From an uncultured Clostridia bacterium (lineage in GTDB: Bacteria; Bacillota; Clostridia; TANB77; CAG-508): DNA of 31,598 nucleotides. Below the pieces are notes generated by a model. The model had not been told where the DNA came from, ran no database searches, and saw only the letters and a program-made list of their open reading frames with translations. Shown here piece after piece: positions 7,236 to 15,196 of the stretch (position 1 is its first letter; every line of letters begins with the position of its first letter). The DNA is taken from contig CALXJO010000001.1 of assembly GCA_944388645.1 (NCBI GenBank), positions 1-31,598 on the forward strand, given 5' to 3'. Made by a program: the position numbers and the translations under genes.

Positions 7236-9251
7236 TTATTCAAATGTGTATGAAGTTGTTGTATTTAGGTCTATTGTTTGTGTTCTGGTCCAGTTTCCAC
7301 CATTATTATCTGTAATAGTTAGTTTTACTTCTACTCTACCTGTTCCTGATATTGATACTTTTTTATTTTCTGTATTTTTATCTACATTAGAGTCTGTATA
7401 TTTTTCTTCTCCATTTACAGTTACTACTATTGTAGCTGTTTTACTTACATTTGTACTTGATGTTGAACCTGTTGTATTTGTTTTAGAATCATTTGTTGAG
7501 TCTGTATTATTTGTATAGCCACCTGTTATTGATTTAACATTTATGGTTAAATCTAATGTCTTTGTTTCTGCTAATTTATTTACAGTTAGCACAACTTCTG
7601 TTCCTTCATCTATGTTTGTTCCAGAGTTTATACTTTGATTTAGAACTATACCATTATTTTTTGATGTGTCTTCTGTATATTCTACTCTTACTGTTAAGTT
7701 CTTATCTGTTAATGTTTTTCTTGCATCATCCTCTGTATAATTAACTACATTTGGCATTACTACTTGTGGTATTCCTGTTCCTATACTTACATGTATTTTA
7801 ATAGTGTCTCCAGCATTTACTGTTGTGTTTGCTTCTACTTCTTGGCTTATTACTATTCCTTCTTTTATTTCTTTGCTAGTTTCTTCTACTCTTTCTGCTT
7901 TTAATTTATTGTTCTCTAACTCTTTTACTGCTTCATCATATGTCATTCCTGCAACTTTAGGTACAACTGTTGTCTCTGTTCCTTTGCTAACTTTTACAGA
8001 AACTGTAGTATTTTCCTTTACATTGTAGTTATCGGCATATGTTGGTGTTTGTTCATATATTTGTCCTGCTGGATAATCTGAGTTATAGTCTTCTGATGTT
8101 TTCTGATAATTCAACTTATACTTTTCAAGTTCTGCTTTTGCTTGGTCTTCTGTCATTCCAACCAAATTTGGAATTTGTACATCTTTTGGAGAATTAGCAC
8201 TAAGTATTGCTGATGTAATTCCTATGCTTCCAAAGAATATTATTAAACATATTAATACTATTACTACAATTTTCATTCTTGGATGCTCTGAAAAATATTT
8301 TGCAAGTTTTCCTTGCTTTTTCTTTTTCTTCTTATAGTTTTGATCATCTAGCATATCATCAGTGATTGCATCCATTCTTCTTGTAAGACCTTCATCTAAG
8401 TCCTCTTCTTCTACAAATTCACCATCTGGATCTTTTAATGCTCTTGATAAGTCTCTAAGCATTTGTGTTGCTGTTTGATATCTTGCCATTGGTTCTTTTT
8501 GCATTGCCTTCATAATTATATCATTTACAGCTCTTGGAATGTTTTCATTTACTTCCATAGGTGGTGTTGGATCTTCTTGCATATGTTTCAATGCTACTGA
8601 TACAGATGTATCTGCATCAAATGGAACTTTTCCTGTTAGCATTTCATACATTACAACTCCTAATGAATAGATATCAGATTTTGCATCTGTATATCCTCCT
8701 TTTGCTTGTTCTGGAGAAAAGTAATGTACTGAACCAATTGTTGTTCCAAATGCTGTTATTGTTGAATTTGATACAGCTTTTGCTATACCAAAATCTGTAA
8801 CTTTAGCAACACCGTCTTCAGTTATTATTATATTATGTGGTTTTATATCTCTATGAACTATATTATTTTTATGTGCTGTTTCTAGAGCTGATGCAATTTG
8901 CATAGCTATATTTACAGACCATTTCCAAGGAAGGGCTCCTTCTTCTGTTATAATTTGCTTTAAAGTCTTTCCTCTTATTAATTCCATTACTATATAATAA
9001 ATTCCATCTTCATTTCCTACATCATATATTGATACAATATTAGGATGAGTTAAACTTGCCGCTGCTTGCGCTTCTGAATTAAATCTTTTTATAAATTCCT
9101 CATCAGTTGTAAATTCATCTTTTAAGACCTTAACAGCAACATTTCTGTTTAGTACTTTATCCTTTGCCCTGTAAACTGTTGCCATTCCTCCAACACCAGT
9201 CTTACTAATAATTTCATATCTGTTTGCTATTGTTTTTCCTATTATATCCAT
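7236..9251 (-). CDS. prkC: PASTA-domain membrane Ser/Thr protein kinase (PrkC/StkP type)
   Basis: 671 residues. The cytoplasmic Hanks-type kinase domain (about 12-270) has a Gly-rich loop GVGG (19-22), VAVK Lys41, HRDIKPHN (133-140), DFG (153-155) and SPEQ (179-182). A basic linker precedes one membrane helix (about 327-350). Outside are three PASTA repeats (roughly 357-423, 428-490, 496-558), which in this family bind muropeptides or lipid II. A further ~110-residue tail follows, Thr/Ser/Asn-rich with beta-like text, not a PASTA repeat. It senses cell-wall state and phosphorylates cytosolic targets; the phosphatase gene 14 bases upstream reverses this. GGGAG precedes the ATG. Confidence 0.96.
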   Translation of the reverse strand: MDIIGKTIANRYEIISKTGVGGMATVYRAKDKVLNRNVAVKVLKDEFTTDEEFIKRFNSEAQAAASLTHPNIVSIYDVGNEDGIYYIVMELIRGKTLKQIITEEGALPWKWSVNIAMQIASALETAHKNNIVHRDIKPHNIIITEDGVAKVTDFGIAKAVSNSTITAFGTTIGSVHYFSPEQAKGGYTDAKSDIYSLGVVMYEMLTGKVPFDADTSVSVALKHMQEDPTPPMEVNENIPRAVNDIIMKAMQKEPMARYQTATQMLRDLSRALKDPDGEFVEEEDLDEGLTRRMDAITDDMLDDQNYKKKKKKQGKLAKYFSEHPRMKIVVIVLICLIIFFGSIGITSAILSANSPKDVQIPNLVGMTEDQAKAELEKYKLNYQKTSEDYNSDYPAGQIYEQTPTYADNYNVKENTTVSVKVSKGTETTVVPKVAGMTYDEAVKELENNKLKAERVEETSKEIKEGIVISQEVEANTTVNAGDTIKIHVSIGTGIPQVVMPNVVNYTEDDARKTLTDKNLTVRVEYTEDTSKNNGIVLNQSINSGTNIDEGTEVVLTVNKLAETKTLDLTINVKSITGGYTNNTDSTNDSKTNTTGSTSSTNVSKTATIVVTVNGEEKYTDSNVDKNTENKKVSISGTGRVEVKLTITDNNGGNWTRTQTIDLNTTTSYTFE

Positions 9252-9265
9252 ACTTTTCTCCCTAC

Positions 9266-9991
9266 CTACATTATAATAACAACTGTTATGTTGTCATAAC
9301 CACCATTATCGTTTGCTTTTTTAACTAAGTTTTCAGCTGAATGTTCTTTGTCATTTTCTATTATTTCGCATATTTCATTTTCTTTTACCATGTTTGTTAA
9401 TCCATCTGATGCCATCAAAATTATATCATCTTTTATAAATGTTTTTGTATATACCTCTGGTTCAACTTCTGGCACGCATCCTAAAGCTTTAGTAAGCATA
9501 TTCTTTTTAGGATGATGAAAAGCTTCTTCTTTTGTAATTTTCCCATCTTCTATTAATGTTTGAACATAGCTATCGTCTCTTGTTATTTTTCTCATAAAGT
9601 TTTTTCTTATACGATATACTCGACTATCACCAATATGTGCAATATATATCTTACTATTATATATTAAACAGATGTCCAAAGTAGTACCCATTCCACTTAA
9701 TTCTTTTTTGCTAATTGATTTTTTGTATACAACTTCATTTGTATGTTCAATTGTTTCTGTTAATAGTTGTTCTATTTTTTCTTTTGATTCTTTATTTTTG
9801 TTAAAATGTTTTTCTATATAGTCCTTTGCAGTTTCAACAGCCATTTTACTTGCAACTTCTCCACCGTTGTAACCACCCATTCCATCAGCCAGAATAAATA
9901 GTTTTATTTTATCATCTGGTTTTGCAGCATAAAAATAGTCTTCATTTAATTTTCTTTCTCTTCCAATGTCTGTTTTGGCAAATACTTGCAT
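9266..9991 (-). CDS. stp: PP2C-family Ser/Thr protein phosphatase (Stp/PrpC)
   Basis: 241 residues from the ATG at 9991, preferred because GGGAGG (9996-10001 on the other strand) sits just upstream; a TTG at 10003 overlaps that site. Metal-binding motifs of PP2C are present: an ED pair near residue 17-18, LADGMGGYNGGE (Asp36 onward), a GMGTT segment, HIGDSRVYR, ASDGLTN, and a C-terminal GGYDNITV. It is soluble and dephosphorylates targets of the adjacent PASTA kinase. It lies between rlmN (21 bases upstream) and prkC, the standard Firmicutes arrangement. Confidence 0.95.
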   Translation of the reverse strand: MQVFAKTDIGRERKLNEDYFYAAKPDDKIKLFILADGMGGYNGGEVASKMAVETAKDYIEKHFNKNKESKEKIEQLLTETIEHTNEVVYKKSISKKELSGMGTTLDICLIYNSKIYIAHIGDSRVYRIRKNFMRKITRDDSYVQTLIEDGKITKEEAFHHPKKNMLTKALGCVPEVEPEVYTKTFIKDDIILMASDGLTNMVKENEICEIIENDKEHSAENLVKKANDNGGYDNITVVIIM

Positions 9992-10012
9992 ACTTCCCTC
10001 CAATCATACCAT

Positions 10013-11047
10013 TTATTGTATATTTGTATTTAAATTCTTTCTTCTTAATTGACCACACGCAGCATCTATATCAGAACCTAGTTCTCTTCTTATTGTTGCT
10101 ACAATTCCATGGTCATTTAAATAATCTCTAAACTTTATTATATTTTCATTTGAACTTTTAGTAAATTTTCCGTTTTCAATTTTATTTATTGGTATTAAAT
10201 TTACATGACATAGCATTCCTTTTAAAAGATTAACTAATTCTTTTGCATCTTTTAAATTATCATTATTATCTCGAGCTAATGCATATTCAAATGAAATTCT
10301 TTTATTTGTAATTTTTATATAATCTTTGCAGGCTTTCATTAGCTCTTCTATATTATATCTATTATTTATTGGCATCATACTTGATCTTGTTTCATCATTA
10401 CTTGCATGAAGAGATACTGATAATGTACATTGTATATTTTCTTTTGCTAAATCATATATTCTTGGAACTATTCCACTTGTTGAAACACTTATATGTCTTG
10501 CTCCTATATTTAGTCCTTTTTGATTATTCAATATCCTTATTGCTTTTATTACATTATTATAATTATCTAATGGTTCTCCTATTCCCATAAAAACTACATT
10601 AGATATTTTTTCACCAATATCTTGCTCTACTGCTAATATTTGTTCAACAATTTCCCCCGAGCTCAAATTTCTTATAAATGGTATTCCTGTAGAAGCACAG
10701 AATTTACATCCCATTTTACATCCGACTTGTGATGAAACACATATAGATTTTCCATAATGATATTGCATTAATACAGATTCTATTGCATTTCCGTCTAATA
10801 TATCAAATAAATATTTTTTTGTTCCATCTGATGATTCTAATTTTTTTAATATTTTAAAATTACATATATTATAATTTGCTTTTAGTTTTTCTCTTAATTC
10901 TAAAGATAAATTTGTCATCTCATCAAAGCTTTTTACTTTATCTACATATAACCACTTAAAGATTTGTTCTGCTCTAAAAGCTTTTTCTCCTAACTCTATA
11001 AGTTCCTGTTTTAAATCTTCTAGGTCATAGTCTTTTATATTTTTCAT
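10013..11047 (-). CDS. rlmN: Dual-specificity 23S rRNA/tRNA adenine-C2 methyltransferase RlmN
   Basis: 344 residues. This radical SAM enzyme methylates C2 of A2503 in 23S rRNA and A37 in some tRNAs. The CxxxCxxC cluster site is Cys110, Cys114 and Cys117 (CKMGCKFC). The conserved Cys that carries the methyl intermediate is Cys331 in DIDAACGQL, and the N-terminal Glu is Glu90. GIGEPLDN, the usual SAM-binding stretch, is intact. It heads the rlmN-stp-prkC unit from a promoter at 11104-11132. Length and all motifs are normal. Confidence 0.96.
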   Translation of the reverse strand: MKNIKDYDLEDLKQELIELGEKAFRAEQIFKWLYVDKVKSFDEMTNLSLELREKLKANYNICNFKILKKLESSDGTKKYLFDILDGNAIESVLMQYHYGKSICVSSQVGCKMGCKFCASTGIPFIRNLSSGEIVEQILAVEQDIGEKISNVVFMGIGEPLDNYNNVIKAIRILNNQKGLNIGARHISVSTSGIVPRIYDLAKENIQCTLSVSLHASNDETRSSMMPINNRYNIEELMKACKDYIKITNKRISFEYALARDNNDNLKDAKELVNLLKGMLCHVNLIPINKIENGKFTKSSNENIIKFRDYLNDHGIVATIRRELGSDIDAACGQLRRKNLNTNIQ

Positions 11048-11103
11048 TGTTACTCTTATTTCTTCCCTTCCCCTGGGTTTTACTTTTTGATATTTACGCT
11101 ATA

Positions 11104-11132
11104 TTTATATCATATTACAACTATTTTTTCAA
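11104..11132 (-). promoter_or_regulatory. Promoter for rlmN-stp-prkC
   Basis: On the minus strand TTGAAA (11127-11132) and TATAAA (11104-11109) are 17 bp apart, about 60 bases upstream of the rlmN ATG. It lies immediately downstream of composite repeat B, so that repeat sits between the end of ectB and this promoter. Together the two account for the gene-free stretch 11048-11364. Confidence 0.65.
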
Positions 11133-11152
11133 TAGTTCATATATAAAAAGAA

Positions 11153-11375
11153 TTTCGCCCATTAGGAACACCGTTACAATTCACAGCCAAATTATATTGT
11201 GTTTAGGGAACTTATATATTTTTGTAGAATTTTTCGTCTTCGCGCAGCAATTTGGAGCGAAAGCTCCAGCAAGAAGCGATAAAATTCGAAAAAATATATA
11301 AGTTCCCTTTATACGAATATTTAAAATGACTGTGAATTGTAACGGGACGCTCTTTTTAGGGCGACTATTGGGCGA
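11153..11375. repeat. Composite palindromic element B: nested inverted repeats with hairpin L2
   Basis: Three shells of complementarity are visible. The outermost ends read TTTCGCCCATTAGG (from 11153) and CTATTGGGCGA (to 11375), matching arms of the S palindrome. Next, CCGTTACAATTCACAG (11171-11186) pairs perfectly with 11330-11345. Innermost is L2: GGGAACTTATATATTTTT (11206-11223) pairs perfectly with 11290-11307 and encloses TGGAGC/GCTCCA (11253-11258, 11263-11268) around a GAAA tetraloop. The right end overlaps the last codons and stop of ectB. Confidence 0.85.
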
Positions 11376-12606
11376 TTGTTTCTTTTAATATGTTTAAACC
11401 TTTAATAAGTGTTTCATCATCTATTGTTAATGCAGGCATTAGTTTTACAACTGAATTATTTCTTCCAGCTCTTTCTACTATTAAACCATTTTTAAAACAT
11501 TCCATTGATATTTTCTTTGCTAAGTTTCCATCATGGGTTTCTACTCCCCAGATTAAGCCAATTCCTCTTATTTCAAAGTTTTGGTTTAGAGGCTTTATTT
11601 GATTTTCTAAAAATTCTTTTACTATTTTTTCTTTTCTTTGAACTTCTTTTTCAATGTTATTTTTTTTCATAAATTCTAGACCGGCTTTTGCAGCAACTAT
11701 TGCTAGTTGATTTCCTCTAAATGTTCCATTATGCTCTCCAGGTGTCCATATGTCTAATTCTGGTTTTATTAGTGTTAAGGCAAAAGGCATTCCATACCCA
11801 CCTATTGATTTTGAAAGAGCTACCATGTCTGGAACTATTCCTGCTCTTTCAAAAGAGAAGAAAGTTCCGCTTCTTGCACATCCTACTTGTATATCATCTA
11901 CTATTAATAATATATCATTATCTGTGCAGAATTTACGTACATCTTTTAACCATTGTTTTTCAAATACCCAAATTCCACCTTCTGCTTGAACAGTTTCTAT
12001 AATTAAAGCTGCAGGTTTTTCTACTCCTGAATGATCATCATCTAATAATGTTTGCATATATTTTATTGTATCTAACTCTTTAAACATATATGGAGCAGGG
12101 ATATGTGTTACATTTTCTAAATTTACACCTGCACCTTGTCTACTTTCTTTATCACTTGTTAATGCAAGCGAACCTAATGTCATACCATGAAAACATCCCA
12201 TTAAGCACCAAATATTATTTCTCTTTTTTACTTTTCTTGCAAGTTTTAAAGCAGCTTCAACTGCATTTGTACCTGTTGGTCCAGGAAATTGTATTTTGTA
12301 GTTAAGTCCTCTTGGAATTAAAATTTCTTTTTCAAAATATTCTATAAAATCATGTTTTGCTTGTGTGTACATGTCTAGAGCATGCATTATTTTATCATCT
12401 TGTAGATATTTTATTATTTTTTCCTTTATATAATCATTATTATGTCCATAGTTAACAGCTCCAGCTCCACAGAAAAAGTCTATGTATTCTTTTCCATTAA
12501 TGTCTTTTATAATTGAGCCTTTTGCATAATCTAATACCTCATCAAAAACTCTACAATAAGATCTTACTTCAGATTCATATTTTTCAAAAACTTGTTTTTC
12601 TTCCAT
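11365..12606 (-). CDS. ectB: Diaminobutyrate--2-oxoglutarate aminotransferase, EctB-like
   Basis: 413 residues, a class-III PLP aminotransferase very like EctB: FEKYESEVRSY at the start, GAGAVNYGHNN, FPGPTGTNAVEAALKLARK, FHGMTLGS, VDDIQ (236-240) and the PLP lysine in SKSIGGYG (Lys266), then GEHNGTFRGN. The known reaction makes L-2,4-diaminobutyrate from aspartate 4-semialdehyde and glutamate. No ectA or ectC is in the window, so ectoine synthesis is not supported. It follows gatD by 55 bases on the same strand, suggesting the diaminobutyrate may serve a wall-related or other purpose (inference). The last three codons and the stop (ATC GCC CAA TAG) come from repeat B. Confidence 0.88.
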   Translation of the reverse strand: MEEKQVFEKYESEVRSYCRVFDEVLDYAKGSIIKDINGKEYIDFFCGAGAVNYGHNNDYIKEKIIKYLQDDKIMHALDMYTQAKHDFIEYFEKEILIPRGLNYKIQFPGPTGTNAVEAALKLARKVKKRNNIWCLMGCFHGMTLGSLALTSDKESRQGAGVNLENVTHIPAPYMFKELDTIKYMQTLLDDDHSGVEKPAALIIETVQAEGGIWVFEKQWLKDVRKFCTDNDILLIVDDIQVGCARSGTFFSFERAGIVPDMVALSKSIGGYGMPFALTLIKPELDIWTPGEHNGTFRGNQLAIVAAKAGLEFMKKNNIEKEVQRKEKIVKEFLENQIKPLNQNFEIRGIGLIWGVETHDGNLAKKISMECFKNGLIVERAGRNNSVVKLMPALTIDDETLIKGLNILKETIAQ

Positions 12607-12661
12607 GTTAATTACTTCCTTAAATTTATTTAGGTTTTTATAAGGATTTGCCTATAAACCA

Positions 12662-13375
12662 CTAATCATAATTTGTTTCTGGATTTTCAAATTCTTTTAG
12701 ACGTATTTTATAGCAACTTACTGCTTCTTCTTCATAAGCTAGATTTATATCTTTTATTCCCATTAATTTTAAGAAATATTTAGTAAAATCTGGGTTTAGT
12801 ACTAAAATTGGTCCAAGTACATATGTGCCCATAAAGTTATTTATACGAACACCTTCAAATTTTGACTCTTCATTTATTCCTGGACCTTTCAGCGCATCAA
12901 ATAAATAATTACTACTATTATCTCCATAAGACATAGCAAACTGTGATTTAAATCCTACAATTTTTATATCTTCTATTTTTCCTAAAAATAGTGAATTATA
13001 TCTATGCATCATATCTCTTTTAGCATATAAATTTGTTATTCCTAGTCCTTCTATTCTGCTTCCATCTTCATTTTCTATATACTTTCCAAATATTTCTAAA
13101 GCATTTCCTATAACAAGAAATAACTGATTTTGTTCTATTAATTCTTTTATTTTATCTGTATATGGCTTAAGTTTTTCTATAACAAGTTCTTGTGAGTTTT
13201 CTGTCATTGGAGCCATATATATCATGTCAACTTTTTCATCTACAAATTTAGGAGTGTCTGTTAATGATGTATATATAATTTCTATGTCTTGAACTGATTT
13301 TTCTAAATATTTTATGTTATACATATTTCCAAACAAATTACATATTTCTGGAAATAATACTTCAATTTTCAGCAT
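12662..13375 (-). CDS. gatD: GatD-like class I amidotransferase subunit with the catalytic Cys and His missing
   Basis: 237 residues, overlapping the murT stop by one base (TAATG). In Firmicutes GatD is the glutaminase that feeds ammonia to MurT for amidating D-Glu of lipid II. Alignment to remembered S. aureus GatD is clear over FGKYI...DGSRIEGLGI and MGTYVLGPIL...NP. The nucleophile motif ICGGYQ is IGNALE here (Gly90 in place of Cys), and the LHGP histidine is Leu187 (VLGP). The oxyanion-side GGGSDREQ region reads MAPMTENSQ. It is therefore predicted to lack glutaminase activity while keeping the fold and partner gene. There is no sign of frameshift. It may be a structural partner of MurT, or ammonia may come from solution. 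Confidence 0.8.
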   Translation of the reverse strand: MLKIEVLFPEICNLFGNMYNIKYLEKSVQDIEIIYTSLTDTPKFVDEKVDMIYMAPMTENSQELVIEKLKPYTDKIKELIEQNQLFLVIGNALEIFGKYIENEDGSRIEGLGITNLYAKRDMMHRYNSLFLGKIEDIKIVGFKSQFAMSYGDNSSNYLFDALKGPGINEESKFEGVRINNFMGTYVLGPILVLNPDFTKYFLKLMGIKDINLAYEEEAVSCYKIRLKEFENPETNYD

Positions 13376-14817
13376 TAGTTTGCACCTCCACTTATTTGTT
13401 GTTCTTCTGTTTTATCCTTAGTACTATTTTGAATTCTGTTTTTAACTTCTGCTCTAACATCATTTGCTATTTGTTCATCATATAGTTCAAATAATATGTA
13501 TATATCTTTTTCTTTATCTAATGATAAATAATTTGCTGTTTCTTTTGGTTCTTCTGTAAATACTAATTTTTCTTTTGGAACACCTGCTATAAGTAGTCTT
13601 AAATAAAAGTCCTGTGCCCTAGGACCTCCAATTATAATCTTATCTATATCATTTGAATTTAAAAATTCAAAATCACAATCATATAGCCAAGTTATATTTT
13701 CTGAAGATTCCTTTGCATCAAATAAATCAAATAACAATAAAATTATTTCTTTTTTTCCTTTTTCACTTCTTATATAATCAAACACACATGAACAAGCAAT
13801 TGGATTTTGTCCTTTTGCCATATGGCTTACTATTTTTATTCCATTAACTTTTTCTTCCTTATATCTACTTCCTACAATATTTTCCTCATCAAAAACTTTT
13901 TGTATGTTTTCTTCTTCCATTCCGAGTTCGCAAAGTAGCGCAATTACAGCGGCCTCATTATAAATATTAAAAATACTATTAGATATTAATTTATATTCTT
14001 TTTCGCCCATTAGGGACGCCCCTTTTTGGGCGAACTTTTCATTACCATTTCTTTTTACGGCAATTTTATTTTTTTCAAAGTCTATTTTTGTTACTGCATA
14101 ATCTGGTTTTGGTGATTTAAATCCACAATTTGGACAATATGCATTTCCTATATGGTGATATCTTACATAATTGTATTTTAACTTAGCATGACATTTAGGA
14201 CATATTCTTACATCATTTATTATATTGTCAGATTCTGTTTTATCTGTATCTAATTTATCTATTGCAAAATATGTTTTTTCATTTGTAGTTCCTAATGAAC
14301 TAGAAATTAAATCATCTGCATTTAAAATTAATTTGGTTTCTACTGGCAAGTTTTTGTTTATTATGTTTAATATAAATTCAGGATGCGCATTTCTTCTTAT
14401 GGAATCTCTAAATAAATTAGTACAAACTAGATATGTTGGTTTAACATATGGAAATACTTTTGGTGAGCTTCTTTCATCTATTTCTAATACTGCAATTTCA
14501 TATTTGGTTTTATTTCTAATATTTACTCCAGATATAAAAGCTGCCGCAATTCCAGCATCAATATTAGACCCTAATCTATTATCTAGCACTTTATAATTAT
14601 TTTTATTTAATGCATCTATAATTAGATTACATACTGTTGTTTTTCCATTTGTACCTGTAACACCTATTATTTGTTTTGGTTTATCTATTTTTCCCAAAAA
14701 GTCTTTACAAATTGTTATTGCAACTCTTCCTGGAAAGAATGTTGCTTTTCTACCCAAAATTTTTAACATTGTTCTTACTATTTTTGCTGTATATAAAGCT
14801 ATATAAAATTTTATCAT
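13375..14817 (-). CDS. murT: Lipid II isoglutaminyl synthase, MurT subunit (Mur-ligase family), with an in-frame repeat insertion
   Basis: 480 residues. Mur-ligase ATPase with P-loop VTGTNGKTT (53-61), a zinc ribbon of four cysteines (Cys206, 209, 228, 231) that is typical of MurT, a NIYN motif just after residue 285, and the C-terminal DUF1727 domain. With GatD, MurT amidates the alpha-carboxyl of D-Glu in the peptidoglycan stem. Residues 262-272 (FAQKGASLMGE) are encoded exactly by the 33-bp S palindrome, an 11-codon in-frame insertion between the post-ribbon strand and the NIYN motif. In the C-terminal domain the Asp expected just before the SW of the DxSW-type motif appears to be Asn (SENITW). 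AAAGAGG precedes the ATG. Confidence 0.9.
   Translation of the reverse strand: MIKFYIALYTAKIVRTMLKILGRKATFFPGRVAITICKDFLGKIDKPKQIIGVTGTNGKTTVCNLIIDALNKNNYKVLDNRLGSNIDAGIAAAFISGVNIRNKTKYEIAVLEIDERSSPKVFPYVKPTYLVCTNLFRDSIRRNAHPEFILNIINKNLPVETKLILNADDLISSSLGTTNEKTYFAIDKLDTDKTESDNIINDVRICPKCHAKLKYNYVRYHHIGNAYCPNCGFKSPKPDYAVTKIDFEKNKIAVKRNGNEKFAQKGASLMGEKEYKLISNSIFNIYNEAAVIALLCELGMEEENIQKVFDEENIVGSRYKEEKVNGIKIVSHMAKGQNPIACSCVFDYIRSEKGKKEIILLLFDLFDAKESSENITWLYDCDFEFLNSNDIDKIIIGGPRAQDFYLRLLIAGVPKEKLVFTEEPKETANYLSLDKEKDIYILFELYDEQIANDVRAEVKNRIQNSTKDKTEEQQISGGAN
14002..14034. repeat. Short palindromic repeat S, copy 1, inside murT
   Basis: 33 bp with 8-bp perfect inverted ends TTCGCCCA/TGGGCGAA and an inner AGGGACGCCCCT. 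It differs at only 2 of 33 positions from the reverse complement of the copy at 28261-28293. Its length is a multiple of three and it contains no stop in the murT frame, so translation passes through it. Confidence 0.85.
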
Positions 14818-14913
14818 TTTTACCTCTTTTTAATATTATTTTAAGAATTGACCAATATAATTTATAGTTTAGCACAAGTATATATAAAAATCTAGTGTTT
14901 AGACTAAAATAAT

Positions 14914-14952
14914 AGACTATATTGATAGTCATTTATCAATATAGTCTTTTTT
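14914..14952. terminator. Hairpin terminator after the small coiled-coil gene
   Basis: AGACTATATTGATA (14914-14927) pairs perfectly with TATCAATATAGTCT (14934-14947), 14 bp with a 6-nt loop. The plus strand continues with TTTTTT and the minus strand with ATTATTTTA. It ends the aspS/79-residue unit and contains that gene's stop codon (14936-14938); it also insulates murT downstream. Confidence 0.7.
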
Positions 14953-15175
14953 CTATTTCTAAAACTACTTTTGCAATTTTGTTTATATGTTCATTTAGGA
15001 GTTGCACTCTCATCTCGTCTATTTCATTATATTCTTGTAATTTATTTATTCGTTTCATTGCAATAATATGATTTTTTTCTATTTTTTCTTTTATATCTTT
15101 TTGTTCGTTTATTATTACATCTAATTTTTTATTTATTTCTTCTAATATTAGTGCAAGTGTTTCTTCATTTTTCAT
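14936..15175 (-). CDS. Small coiled-coil protein, unknown function
   Basis: 79 residues starting MKNEETLALI, almost entirely helical in appearance, with heptad-like spacing of Leu, Ile and Val and many Lys/Glu. There are no cysteines, no membrane segment and no catalytic motif. The ATG follows aspS by 21 bases, with AGGTGG as ribosome site, so it is co-transcribed with aspS. I do not recognise the family; such proteins usually self-associate, but nothing specific can be said. Confidence 0.65.
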   Translation of the reverse strand: MKNEETLALILEEINKKLDVIINEQKDIKEKIEKNHIIAMKRINKLQEYNEIDEMRVQLLNEHINKIAKVVLEIEKRLY

Positions 15176-15196
15176 ATAACCACCTGCCCTTTTAAT

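Noticed and set aside
7093..7518. Plus-strand open frame of 141 codons running from L1 into prkC
   Set aside because: It is antisense to the prkC C-terminus and starts inside a hairpin repeat; it has no ribosome site and its translation looks like complement text.
11047..11301. Plus-strand open frame of 84 codons upstream of rlmN
   Set aside because: It runs through the rlmN promoter and repeat B; no ribosome site and no protein-like character.
11365..12606. Ectoine biosynthesis operon
   Set aside because: Only an EctB-like gene is present; neighbours are murT-gatD and rlmN, with no ectA or ectC.
13375..14817. Pseudogene status for murT because of the repeat insertion
   Set aside because: The insertion is exactly 11 codons and keeps the frame; ATP-binding, zinc-ribbon and C-terminal regions are intact.
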